Source of the DNA: Oceanibacterium hippocampi | GTDB lineage: Bacteria > Pseudomonadota > Alphaproteobacteria > Sneathiellales > Sneathiellaceae | DNA: 64,000 nt | Assembly: GCF_900172325.1 (NCBI RefSeq) | Contig: NZ_FWFR01000004.1 | Coordinates: forward strand, 248,001-312,000 | Direction of reading: 5' to 3' | Shown: positions 8,810 to 16,870 of the stretch, in pieces | Numbering within the stretch: the stretch's first letter is position 1 | Layout: every line of letters starts with the position of its first letter | Notes under the pieces: model-generated | Seen by the model: the letters and a program-made list of their open reading frames with translations, nothing else | Told to the model about the DNA's origin: nothing | Databases searched by the model: none | Program-made: the position numbers and the translations under genes

Positions 8810-8869
8810 ATGATCGCGCGTACCAGCACGACGCTACCGCGCGTTCCCCTGTTCGCGTGGAGCGTGTAG
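8810..8869 (+). CDS. Possible 19-aa leader peptide
   Basis: MIARTSTTLPRVPLFAWSV is preceded by an excellent Shine-Dalgarno, GGAGGT, 4 bp before the ATG, stronger than most start signals in this window. The stop TAG lies 33 bp before the preferred ATG of the FAD oxidoreductase, and overlaps an alternative GTG start of that gene at 8857. It may be a leader peptide or a translational coupler. No homology is known to me. Confidence 0.35.
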   Translation: MIARTSTTLPRVPLFAWSV

Positions 8870-8901
8870 CCGCTGCCGTCCGTCGAGTCCGTGGTCCGAT
8901 C

Positions 8902-10230
8902 ATGTCTCCGCCCGTCGATCCCGTCGTTCCGAGCAAGGGCTTTCCCGAGAAGGCCGATGTCGTCGTTGTCGGCGGCGGTATCATTGGCGCCAGTGCCGCC
9001 TATGAACTCGCGAAACGCGGATTGCAGGTCGCGCTCTGCGAGAAGGGCCGGATCGGCGCCGAGCAGTCGAGCCGCAACTGGGGCTATTGCCGCCAGCAGG
9101 GTCGCGATCCGGCGGAATTGCCGCTGATCGTCGAGAGCCTGCGGATCTGGCGAAGTCTCGAGGCGGAGATCGGCGACAGTGTCGGCTTCCACCAGGGCGG
9201 CGTGCTCTACCTGGCCCGGGACGAGACGGAGGTCGCCCGCTGGGAAGACTGGCTTGAACATGCACGGACGCATCAGCTCGACACGCGGTTGCTGTCTTCC
9301 AGGGACGTCGACGGACTGGTGCCGGGCGGCAGCCGGTCCTGGCCGGGCGGGCTCTGGACGCCGAGCGACGGCCGCGCCGAACCCGCCATGGCGGCGCCGG
9401 CGATCGCCCGGGCGGCGATGCGCGCGGGCGCCAGCCTGCATGTCGAATGCGCGGTGCGCGGAATCGAAACCTCCGCCGGGCGGGTCTCGGGGGTTGTCAC
9501 CGAACGCGGCCGCATCGCGACCGATGCCGTGCTCTGCGCCGGCGGGGCCTGGTCGAGCCTGTTCTGCCGGCGGCACGGGATCAGCCTGCCGCAGTTGATG
9601 ATCCGCGCCTCGGTCATGCGCACCGGGCCGGGACCGGCGATCACCGAGGGCGGTGTCTCGACGCCGGACTTCTCGATCCGGCGGCGCCAGGACGGCGGCT
9701 ACACGATCGCCCACGGCGGTTCCGGCCGCTTCGACATCACACCGGACGCCTTCCGCTGGCTGTTCCGGTTCTGGCATTCCTATCGCGCCGAGTCGGAGAA
9801 CATGAAGATCCGCTTCGGCGCACGCTTTTTCCACGAGCTGTTCCGGTCGACCGACTGGTCGCTCGACGAGGTCTCCCCGTTCGAGCAATGCCGCGTCTGG
9901 GATCCGGCGCCCGATCCCGCAGTCCTGGAGCGCGCCCGTCAGAAGCTTGCCGATGCCTGGCCGATCCTCGCGGACCTGCGGGTTGCCGAGCAATGGGCCG
10001 GAATGATCGATGTAACGCCGGACGCGGTACCCGTGATATCGTCGGTCGATGCATTGCCGGGACTGTTCCTCGCGACTGGTTTCAGCGGCCACGGTTTCGG
10101 GATCGGCCCCGGGGCCGGGCGGCTCGCGGCCGAGCTCGTCAGCGGAGACAGGCCGTCGGTCGATCCGACGCCGTTCCGTTTTGCCCGCCTGGCCGACGGC
10201 AGTTCGCTCCGGCCGGGCGTGGAACTCTAG
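8902..10230 (+). CDS. FAD-dependent oxidoreductase, DadA/glycine-oxidase family
   Basis: 442 aa from ATG 8902 (an in-frame GTG at 8857 would add 15 residues). An N-terminal Rossmann motif DVVVVGGGIIGASAAYELAKRG binds FAD, and the C-terminal GFSGHGFGIGPGAGRLAAELV is the second flavin-contacting motif of D-amino-acid-oxidase-type enzymes. No membrane segment is seen. It probably oxidises an amine or amino acid; the substrate cannot be told. It lies downstream of the unrecognised 361-aa protein. Confidence 0.8.
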   Translation: MSPPVDPVVPSKGFPEKADVVVVGGGIIGASAAYELAKRGLQVALCEKGRIGAEQSSRNWGYCRQQGRDPAELPLIVESLRIWRSLEAEIGDSVGFHQGGVLYLARDETEVARWEDWLEHARTHQLDTRLLSSRDVDGLVPGGSRSWPGGLWTPSDGRAEPAMAAPAIARAAMRAGASLHVECAVRGIETSAGRVSGVVTERGRIATDAVLCAGGAWSSLFCRRHGISLPQLMIRASVMRTGPGPAITEGGVSTPDFSIRRRQDGGYTIAHGGSGRFDITPDAFRWLFRFWHSYRAESENMKIRFGARFFHELFRSTDWSLDEVSPFEQCRVWDPAPDPAVLERARQKLADAWPILADLRVAEQWAGMIDVTPDAVPVISSVDALPGLFLATGFSGHGFGIGPGAGRLAAELVSGDRPSVDPTPFRFARLADGSSLRPGVEL

Positions 10231-11020
10231 CGTCGCTGTCCGGCAGGGCCGGCTGGTTGCCTGCCTGCTGTCGCTCGTCCTGCTGGCGACGAGCTTCATG
10301 CCGGATGCCAGGGCCGAGGAAGCGGTCGACCTCGAACTCGTTCTCGCCGTCGATGCCTCGGGCAGCGTCGATCAGAACGAGTTGCGCCTGCAACTCGGCG
10401 GGATCGCCGCCGGCTTCCGGGATCCGGAGGTGCTGAAGGCGATCACCGATGGGCCGTTGGGGCGAATCGCGGTTTCGCTCCTGCTCTGGGCACAGCCGGA
10501 AATGCGCAAGGAAATGACCGGCTGGTATGTCATCGGTTCACGCTTCGATGCCGGCGGCTTCGCCGATGCCGTCGAAGGCTTTCAACGCCGGCTTTCGGGC
10601 GGCACCGGAATCGGCGCCGGCATTGCCCGGGCGATCCGCTCGATGAAAGAGAACGGGATCGAGGGACGGCGCCGGGTCGTCGATGTCTCGGGCGATGGAC
10701 GCGAAACGCCGCCGAGGGAATATGTCGTGCAGATTTCCCAGGCCCGCGAGATGGCGAACGCCCATGACGTGACGATCAACGGGCTCGCCATCCTTTCCGA
10801 CGATCCTGGGCTCGGGAAATACTACGAGCGGGAAATGATCACCGGCCCGAATGCCTTCGTGATGACTGTCGAGGGGTTCGAGGACTTTGCCGGCGCGATG
10901 CGGCGGAAGCTGCTCAGGGAAATCGAGTTCCGTCCGGCCGTCGCCACCCGACCGGGCGATGGCGACCGGACGGAATCGGATCAGGACTCGCTGGCGCTCT
11001 CGCTTTCCGAGATCAGGTGA
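10181..11020 (+). CDS. Exported DUF1194 (vWA-like) protein
   Basis: About 250 mature residues. A hydrophobic signal peptide, ACLLSLVLLATSFMPDARAEE, is followed by ELVLAVDASGSVDQNE, a MIDAS-type DxSGS metal site as in von Willebrand A domains, the hallmark of DUF1194. The start is unclear: no ATG or GTG fits just before the signal, so I use TTG 10181, which overlaps the oxidoreductase by 50 bp; CTG 10253 or ATG 10049 are alternatives. The function of DUF1194 is unknown. The 3' end overlaps the convergent MscS gene by 40 bp. Confidence 0.7.
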   Translation: MPAWPTAVRSGRAWNSSVAVRQGRLVACLLSLVLLATSFMPDARAEEAVDLELVLAVDASGSVDQNELRLQLGGIAAGFRDPEVLKAITDGPLGRIAVSLLLWAQPEMRKEMTGWYVIGSRFDAGGFADAVEGFQRRLSGGTGIGAGIARAIRSMKENGIEGRRRVVDVSGDGRETPPREYVVQISQAREMANAHDVTINGLAILSDDPGLGKYYEREMITGPNAFVMTVEGFEDFAGAMRRKLLREIEFRPAVATRPGDGDRTESDQDSLALSLSEIR

Positions 11021-11841
11021 ACCGTCCGCTGCGGGAACGGGATCTCGATGCCCTCGCGGTCGAGGCGCTGCTTGACCGTCTTGTTGAGGTCGAAGCGGAG
11101 CGGCCAGTAGTCGCCGGCATTGCACCAGACGCGGACGATCAGATCGACCGAGCTGGCGCCAAGCGCATTGACCGCCAGCATCGGCGCCGGGTCCTTGAGG
11201 ACGCGTGAATCGGCCTCGGCGAGTTCCTTCAGGGTCTTCATCGCGGCGTCGATATCGTCGCCGTAGCCGATCCCGACAGGGATGTCGATGCGGCGGGTCG
11301 CATGGTGCGAGTAATTCTTGACCGCCGTGCCCCACATCTCGCCATTCGGCACGATGATCTGGACATTGTCCGGAGTGGCAAGCTCGGTGGTGAACAGCGA
11401 GATCGACTTGACCGTGCCGGCCTGGCCGCCGCCCTCGATATAGTCGCCGACCTTGAAGGGGCGGAACAGCAGCAGCATGACACCGGCGGCGATGTGGCTG
11501 AGCGTTCCCTGGAGGGCGAGGCCGATGGCGAGGCCGGCGGCGCCGAGAAGGGCGATCAGGCTCGCCGTCTGCACGCCGAATTCCGAGAGAACGGCGATGA
11601 CGGTAAAGGCGATGACGAGATATTTCGTCAGGCTCGACAGGAAGACGCTCAGGGTTTCGTCGACCCGTTTGCTCCGGCGGCAGGCGCTGAGAACCGTGCG
11701 TTGCAGAACCCCGGCGATCCAGAGGCCGAGGATCAGGATCACGATCGCGCCCAGGACGCTCAGTCCGTAGGTGGTGATGGTCGCCAGGACCATCTCCCAG
11801 ATCGCCTGGGCCTTGTCGTTCAAGTCGTCCATGTTGTTCAT
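10981..11841 (-). CDS. mscS: MscS-family small-conductance mechanosensitive channel
   Basis: 286 aa, typical for a minimal MscS. Three N-terminal membrane segments (about residues 20-110) end with the pore-lining helix GAAGLAIGLALQGTLSHIAAGVMLLLFRPFKVGDYI, the family's most conserved part. The cytoplasmic vestibule follows, with IIVPNGEMWGTAVKNYSHHATRRIDIPVGIGYGDDI. It releases osmolytes on hypo-osmotic shock from the inner membrane. The C-terminal coding end overlaps the convergent DUF1194 gene. Confidence 0.93.
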   Translation of the reverse strand: MNNMDDLNDKAQAIWEMVLATITTYGLSVLGAIVILILGLWIAGVLQRTVLSACRRSKRVDETLSVFLSSLTKYLVIAFTVIAVLSEFGVQTASLIALLGAAGLAIGLALQGTLSHIAAGVMLLLFRPFKVGDYIEGGGQAGTVKSISLFTTELATPDNVQIIVPNGEMWGTAVKNYSHHATRRIDIPVGIGYGDDIDAAMKTLKELAEADSRVLKDPAPMLAVNALGASSVDLIVRVWCNAGDYWPLRFDLNKTVKQRLDREGIEIPFPQRTVHLISESESASES

Positions 11842-11943
11842 GCCTGAATTGCCTCTGCTCTTGTTGCTACGCGGCCAGATCTACCGGCGATCAGGGACGA
11901 CTGCAAAGCCGTTTAGGGAAAAAGTATAGAACTGGTGACATCG

Positions 11944-11963
11944 CGGCCGGTTCTCACCGGCCG
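11944..11963 (-). terminator. Stem-loop at the 3' end of the WYL regulator gene
   Basis: CGGCCGG and CCGGCCG arms (7 bp) flank a 6-nt loop that contains the regulator's stop codon. On the minus strand a T-rich run (CTTTTT) follows only about 24 nt later, so it is at best a weak intrinsic terminator. Confidence 0.3.
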
Positions 11964-12637
11964 GTCTGGCGGGCGACGAAGTCGGCAAGGGTCCGACCGG
12001 GCTGATCGGGATAGCGATCCTTCAGAAGGGCGAGGCGGTCGATCCGTTCGACCCGGAAGCTGCGGAAGTCGCCGCGCAGTTCGCACCAGCCCGCGAGCAT
12101 CCAGACATGGCTCCATCGGATCAGGGCAAGCGGCCAGACGGTCCGCTCGGTCTGCTGGCCAGCAATGCTCGCGTAATCGAGGCGGGCCTTGCGCTTTTCC
12201 CGGACGGCGAGGCGAAGCCGCGACAAATGATCCGGCGCGGCGGGCGTGTCGTCGGACCGGAAGGCGTAGAGAGGGGCGTCGCGCAGGCGGGAGGCATGGG
12301 CCTCGGGCAAGGCCGCCTCGATCTTGGCCAGAGCGGCACGGGCGGAATCGGCGAGGTCACGATCAGCAAGCGCCGCCGTCGCCCGGACGCCGAACGCGAG
12401 GGCCTCGAGCTGTTCGAAGGTGAACGTGACGGGCGCCAGTTCATAGGCATCCCGCAGCACATAGCCCACTCCGGCTTCGCCCTCGATCGGCACGCCGGAA
12501 CCGACGAGATGCGCGATATCGCGGTAGACGGTCCGCACGGAGACTTCCAGATGGCGGCCGATCGCGGCGGCGGTGACCGGTTGCCCGGCCCGCTTGAGAT
12601 ACTGGATCACACGAAAAAGCCGTTCCGCCCGGCGCAT
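11954..12637 (-). CDS. YafY-type HTH/WYL-domain transcriptional regulator
   Basis: 227 aa. The N-terminal DeoR-like HTH (MRRAERLFRVIQYL, then VSVRTVYRDIAHLVGSG) is followed by a WYL sensor domain ending in WCELRGDFRSFRVERIDRL. Such regulators commonly lie divergent from the gene they control. Here that is the glyoxalase-fold gene at 12769, across a 131-bp gap holding a 23-bp dyad. The effector is unknown. Confidence 0.88.
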   Translation of the reverse strand: MRRAERLFRVIQYLKRAGQPVTAAAIGRHLEVSVRTVYRDIAHLVGSGVPIEGEAGVGYVLRDAYELAPVTFTFEQLEALAFGVRATAALADRDLADSARAALAKIEAALPEAHASRLRDAPLYAFRSDDTPAAPDHLSRLRLAVREKRKARLDYASIAGQQTERTVWPLALIRWSHVWMLAGWCELRGDFRSFRVERIDRLALLKDRYPDQPGRTLADFVARQTGR

Positions 12638-12700
12638 CGGATCTTGCCTCCACCGTTATCGTGGCCCGCCACCGGGCACAGCGATGCAGTATCTCCGAAC

Positions 12701-12723
12701 ACTGCTGACAGCATGTTGGCAGT
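12701..12723. promoter_or_regulatory. 23-bp dyad, probable operator of the WYL regulator
   Basis: Between the divergent regulator and glyoxalase genes, ACTGCTGACA-GCA-TGTTGGCAGT forms an imperfect inverted repeat: 8 of 10 paired positions are Watson-Crick and the other two are G-T. A TATCAT hexamer 11 bp to its right may be the -10 element of the glyoxalase gene. Confidence 0.5.
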
Positions 12724-12768
12724 AGCGGTGGGGTATCATCAATCTGTCTTCAACGAAAGGATTGCGCC

Positions 12769-13176
12769 ATGAGCGAAGAAAACCCCTCGATCATCTCCCA
12801 CGTTTCGGTCGGCACGAATGATTTCACGAAAGCCGCGGCGTTCTATGACGCGGTGCTGTCCGCGATCGGCGTGAAACGCGTTCTCGAGTTCGAGGATGCC
12901 GTGGCTTACGGGAAGGTCTTTCCGGAATTCTGGGTCCAGGCGCCGATCGACGGCAAGAAGGCAAGTATCGGCAACGGCACTCATTTCGCCTTCATGGTTG
13001 GCAGCAGGGACCTGGTACACGCCTTTTACGACGCGGCACTGAAGGCCGGCGCGAAGGATGACGGCAAGCCCGGGCCGCGCCCGCACTACGGCGCACCCTA
13101 CTATGGCTGTTTCGCCCGCGACCCCGACGGCCACAAGATCGAGGCGGTCTTCTGGGACGAGACGCAGGCTGGCTGA
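12769..13176 (+). CDS. VOC-family (glyoxalase/bleomycin-resistance fold) protein
   Basis: 135 aa, a single VOC domain. ISHVSVGTNDFTKAAAFYDAVLSAIG is the typical first beta-alpha-beta motif, and YGCFARDPDGHKIEAVFW is the typical last strand with the DPDGH metal-site pattern. These are small metal-dependent isomerases, dioxygenases or drug-binding proteins; the substrate is not predictable. Pairing with a YafY-type regulator is a common arrangement. The RBS is AAAGGA. Confidence 0.88.
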   Translation: MSEENPSIISHVSVGTNDFTKAAAFYDAVLSAIGVKRVLEFEDAVAYGKVFPEFWVQAPIDGKKASIGNGTHFAFMVGSRDLVHAFYDAALKAGAKDDGKPGPRPHYGAPYYGCFARDPDGHKIEAVFWDETQAG

Positions 13177-13204
13177 TCACGCCGCTTCCGGCGCTTTCCG
13201 TGCT

Positions 13205-13232
13205 CCGGCCGCCTGTGCTAAATGGCGGCCGG
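13205..13232 (+). terminator. Strong stem-loop after the VOC gene
   Basis: CCGGCCGCC and GGCGGCCGG pair perfectly over 9 bp around a 10-nt loop, 29 bp after the VOC stop. No T-run follows, so it may be a Rho-assisted terminator or an RNA-stabilising hairpin. Confidence 0.4.
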
Positions 13233-13260
13233 CTGCGGACGGCGAAAAGGAACGAAGCGG

Positions 13261-13701
13261 ATGGCGATCACGACGAGACCGTTGCAGGCGGAAGATCACG
13301 CGGCGTGGCTGCCGCTCTGGTCCGGTTACCTGTCGTTCTACGAGACCGAGCTCGCGCCCGGGATCAGCGAACGGACCTGGGCGCGGCTGCTCGATCCGGT
13401 GGTGCCGCTGGACGGGCTCGCCGCGCTCGACACGGACGGCCGCATGATCGGCTTCGTCCACTTTGTCTTCCACCTGAGCACCTGGGCGCCGGCCGAACGC
13501 TGCTATCTTGAGGATCTTTTCGTCGCGCCCGGGATCCGCGGCAGCGGCGCCGGCCGGGCCCTGATCGAGGCAGTCTTTGCCGCATCCGCCCGGCGCGGCT
13601 GCGACCAGGTCTACTGGCACACGGCCGAGGACAACGTGACCGCCCGCCGGCTCTATGACCGGATCGGCCGGCTGTCGCCGTTCGTCCGCTATACCGACTG
13701 A
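13261..13701 (+). CDS. GNAT-family N-acetyltransferase
   Basis: 146 aa from ATG 13261. The acetyl-CoA-binding motif A is clear: CYLEDLFVAPGIRGSGAGRALIEAVF, followed by DQVYWHTAEDNVTARRLYDRIG, motif B of small GNAT enzymes. The substrate is unknown. An in-frame start at 13222 lies inside the preceding hairpin and is less likely. Confidence 0.88.
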   Translation: MAITTRPLQAEDHAAWLPLWSGYLSFYETELAPGISERTWARLLDPVVPLDGLAALDTDGRMIGFVHFVFHLSTWAPAERCYLEDLFVAPGIRGSGAGRALIEAVFAASARRGCDQVYWHTAEDNVTARRLYDRIGRLSPFVRYTD

Positions 13702-13735
13702 GCGCGGGAACGGGAAGCGCCGAGGCGCGTGCGAA

Positions 13736-14035
13736 TCAGGGCTTGAGCAGGCTCGGCGCGAGTTCTCCCGCGAGGGCCCGCCATTCCGCTTCGAGCGGCT
13801 CCCGGCAGACCGGCTGGCCGGCGCGGCGATACCAGTAGGCGGCGTTCGCCTCGTCCCCTTCCTGACGGTGCAGATGCGCGTGAATCCACGCCGCTGCCGG
13901 GCCGGGGTCGTCCTGCACGATCTCGTGGGCCTTCCGCCAGTTGCCGGCGCGGAGATGCCAGAGGGCCCGGCCGACCGCCGGCAGCCCGGTGGGCGGATTC
14001 GCTTCTGGTCCCTGCGGGGAGTCGTTCCTGTCCAT
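13736..14035 (-). CDS. Small conserved-looking hypothetical protein, TPR-like
   Basis: 99 aa, no signal peptide. Two helix-rich stretches, ALWHLRAGNWRKAHEIVQDD and AAAWIHAHLHRQEGDEANAAYWYRRAG, look like consecutive tetratricopeptide-type hairpins. I have seen similar short proteins as hypotheticals in alphaproteobacteria, with no function known. Start MDRNDSPQ at 14035; an in-frame ATG at 14059 is also possible. It is convergent with the GNAT gene. Confidence 0.6.
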   Translation of the reverse strand: MDRNDSPQGPEANPPTGLPAVGRALWHLRAGNWRKAHEIVQDDPGPAAAWIHAHLHRQEGDEANAAYWYRRAGQPVCREPLEAEWRALAGELAPSLLKP

Positions 14036-14191
14036 GAGATCGCAGTCTAGTGATCGCACCGGCTCCGGCCAAGGCCGAGGCCTCCTTGCCCGCTGGGCCG
14101 ATTTGTGACCAGAATCCCCTTAATGCAGTTCCGATGGTTCGAGTGCTTTCAGTTCGACAAGTCCATGGGACACCAAAAACTGGGGAGCTTC

Positions 14192-15784
14192 ATGATGAGA
14201 CGTATATTCACCGTCCTCGCCCTATCGGTGGCGATGGCGCTCGGCCTCCTTCAGGCCGTGCCGAACGATGCCAACGCGCAGGGACGCAACGACGTGCTGG
14301 TCATCGGTATGGCGACCAGCGACCTGATCTCGCTCGACCCGGCAAAGGCGTTCGAGTTCGCCGGCGTCGGCCTCGTCACGCAGATCTACGATCGCCTTCT
14401 CGATTTTCCGCCGGGCAGCTACGAAGCGCCCGAAGCCTCGCTGGCAACGTCCTGGTCGGTCGCCGACGACGGCCGGACCTGGACGTTCAAGCTGCGCGAC
14501 GATGCCGTGTTCCACAGCGGCAATCCCGTGACCGCCGCTGACGTCGTCTATTCCTTCAAGCGCGTCGTCGTGCTTCAGGACCAGCCCTCCTTCATCCTGA
14601 CCCAGTTCGGCATCACGCCGGATTCGCTGAAGGCGATCGACGACCACACGGTCCAGATCACCCTCGACAAGCCCTATGCGGGCGGCATCTTCCTGGCCTG
14701 TCTCGCGGCCGGGGTGTCGAGCATCGTCGATTCCAAGGTCGTGATGGAGCACGCCCAGAAGACCGACAAGTATCCGGACGGCGACATGGGCCTGACCTGG
14801 CTGGCGACCAATTCCGCCGGCTCCGGCTCGTTCATCCTGCGCCAGTGGGCGAAGAACGAGCGGGTGGCGCTGGACGCCAACGAGAAGCACTGGGGCAACG
14901 TGCCGAAGGTCAAGCGGGTCATCCTGAAGGAGATCAACGAGGCGACCAGCCGTCGCCTGCAGCTCGAGAAGGGCGATATCGACATCGCCTGGGAGCTGTT
15001 CCCGGATCAGGTCAAGGCACTCGAAGGCGCCGCCGGCCTGCATATCGACAAGTTCCCGAGCACGACGATCTACTATGTCGGCATCAACACGCGGGAAGGC
15101 CCGCTCGCCAATGCCAAGGTCCGCCAGGCGTTGCGCTATGCGGTCGACTATGACGGCATCATCAACAACATCATGGGCGGCGCGGCTAAGCAGATTAATA
15201 CCTTCATTCCCGAAGGCTTCGCCGGCTACAGCGACAAGATCGTCTACCGGCAGGACATCGAGAAGGCCAAGGCGCTGATGGCCGAGGCCGGCTTCAAGGA
15301 TGGCTTCGAGATTTCGATCGATACCGGCGACCAGACGCCGAACCCTGAACTCTCGCAGGTCCTGCAGGCGTCGTTTGCCAAGATCGGTATCACGGTGAAG
15401 ATCAACCAGCTTGTCTCCGCCCAGCTCTGGCCGCGCTACCGGGCGCAGGAACATGAACTGATCATGGCGCGCTGGGGGCCGGATTACGTCGATCCGCATA
15501 CCAATGCCCAACCCTTCGCCGACTATACCGCCAAGCAGCTTTCCTGGCGGAACGTCTACGAGAACGACCAGACTGCCGAGCTGATCAAGATGGCCGGCGC
15601 GGAGATGGACCAGGCCAAACGGATCGATTTCTACAAGCAGGCCAACGAGATCATCCAGGAGGATGGCCCCTACATCTTCCTGTTCCAGCCGCTCTACCAG
15701 TATGGCGTGCGCGACAACATCGAGGGCTTCGTGCCGCCGCCGTCATTCGATCTCTGGAAACTCTACACGATCAGCAAGGGCTGA
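14192..15784 (+). CDS. ABC transporter substrate-binding protein, oligopeptide type (SBP family 5)
   Basis: 530 aa. A signal peptide (MMRRIFTVLALSVAMALGLLQA, cleavage near NANA-Q) exports it to the periplasm. The mature part shows the family-5 fold: YDRLLDFPPGSYEAPEASLATSWSVADDGRTWTFKLRDDAVFHSGNPVTAADVVYSFKR is typical. The ATG at 14192 has GGGGAG 5-6 nt upstream. It heads a complete five-gene transporter (two permeases, two ATPases). The ligand, a peptide, nickel chelate, sugar or opine, cannot be read from sequence. Confidence 0.92.
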   Translation: MMRRIFTVLALSVAMALGLLQAVPNDANAQGRNDVLVIGMATSDLISLDPAKAFEFAGVGLVTQIYDRLLDFPPGSYEAPEASLATSWSVADDGRTWTFKLRDDAVFHSGNPVTAADVVYSFKRVVVLQDQPSFILTQFGITPDSLKAIDDHTVQITLDKPYAGGIFLACLAAGVSSIVDSKVVMEHAQKTDKYPDGDMGLTWLATNSAGSGSFILRQWAKNERVALDANEKHWGNVPKVKRVILKEINEATSRRLQLEKGDIDIAWELFPDQVKALEGAAGLHIDKFPSTTIYYVGINTREGPLANAKVRQALRYAVDYDGIINNIMGGAAKQINTFIPEGFAGYSDKIVYRQDIEKAKALMAEAGFKDGFEISIDTGDQTPNPELSQVLQASFAKIGITVKINQLVSAQLWPRYRAQEHELIMARWGPDYVDPHTNAQPFADYTAKQLSWRNVYENDQTAELIKMAGAEMDQAKRIDFYKQANEIIQEDGPYIFLFQPLYQYGVRDNIEGFVPPPSFDLWKLYTISKG

Positions 15785-15802
15785 TCCGCATGGGCGAAAT
15801 CC

Positions 15803-15830
15803 GGCCCGACGCCGCTCCCGGCGCCGGGCC
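15803..15830 (+). other. Intercistronic stem-loop between SBP and permease genes
   Basis: GGCCCG-A-CGCCG pairs with CGGCG-C-CGGGCC around a CTCC loop: 11 pairs with one mismatch, and no T-run. Hairpins in this place commonly protect the upstream mRNA, so that binding protein is made in excess over membrane subunits. The second transporter in this window has one in the same position. Confidence 0.5.
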
Positions 15831-15850
15831 GGCGCCCGCCGGATCGACAT

Positions 15851-16870
15851 ATGGCAGCATATCTGATCAAGCGTCTGGGCAGTCTGTTCTTCACCATTGC
15901 CGGTATCGCGGTGGTGACTTTCTTCCTGTCGATGGTGATCCCGCTCGATCCGCTGGCTGCGATCGCCGGGCCCCAGGCGCCGGAAGAAACGGTCGAACGG
16001 CTCCGCGTGGTCTACGGCTTTGACCAGCCGATCCATGTCCAGTTCTACCGCTATGTCGAACGCCTGATGCACGGCGATCTCGGCATGTCGTTCCAGACCA
16101 ACCGGCCGGTCCTCGAAGACATTCTCAATTTCTTCCCGGCGACGTTGGAACTGGCGACCATCGCGATGGTCATTTCGGTCGTCTTCGGCCTGCTTCTCGG
16201 GGTTCTGTCGGCGGTCTACAAGAACAGCTGGATCGACCACCTGTCCCGCGTCATCAGCCTGGTCGGCGTCTCGATGCCGGTCTTCTGGCTCGGCCTTCTG
16301 CTGCTCCTGGTCTTCTATTTCAAGCTCGGCTGGCTGCCCGAGCCCGGCCGCCTCGACATTATGCTGTTCGAACCGCCGCGGGTCACGGGCATGCTGCTGG
16401 TTGACAGCGTGATCGCCGGCGACTGGGAAGTCTTCTGGGACGCCCTGAAGCATGCCTTCCTGCCGGCGGTGGTGCTCGGGCTCTACGGCCTCGCCGGGAT
16501 CGCCCGGATCGCGCGTTCCTCGATGCTCGACGTGCTGACGCAGGAATATATCAAGACCGCGCGGGTCAAGGGGCTGGCCGAATGGCTGGTGATCCTGCGT
16601 CACGGGCTGCGCAACGCCATGGTGCCCACCGTGACGATGATCGGCCTCACCTACGGCAGCCTTCTCGAAGGCGCGGTGCTGACCGAGACGATCTTCTCCT
16701 GGCCCGGGCTCGGCCGCTACCTGACGACCGCGTTCCTGACCCTCGATCTCAATGCGATCGTCGGCGGAACGATGCTGGTGGCGCTGCTCTACCTGATCGT
16801 CAACCTGCTGGTCGATCTGCTCTATGCCTACCTCAACCCCCGGATCACGCTGGCGAGCGGCAATGACTGA
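15851..16870 (+). CDS. ABC transporter permease, DppB/OppB type
   Basis: 339 aa inner-membrane protein. The N-terminal MAAYLIKRLGSLFFTIAGIAVVTFFLSMVIP is a membrane segment typical of DppB-type permeases. The EAA loop is at about 225-260 (YIKTARVKGLAEWLVILRHGLRNAMVPTVTMIGL). The 3' end overlaps the next permease by 8 bp. It forms the channel with the product of 16863-17777. Confidence 0.93.
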   Translation: MAAYLIKRLGSLFFTIAGIAVVTFFLSMVIPLDPLAAIAGPQAPEETVERLRVVYGFDQPIHVQFYRYVERLMHGDLGMSFQTNRPVLEDILNFFPATLELATIAMVISVVFGLLLGVLSAVYKNSWIDHLSRVISLVGVSMPVFWLGLLLLLVFYFKLGWLPEPGRLDIMLFEPPRVTGMLLVDSVIAGDWEVFWDALKHAFLPAVVLGLYGLAGIARIARSSMLDVLTQEYIKTARVKGLAEWLVILRHGLRNAMVPTVTMIGLTYGSLLEGAVLTETIFSWPGLGRYLTTAFLTLDLNAIVGGTMLVALLYLIVNLLVDLLYAYLNPRITLASGND

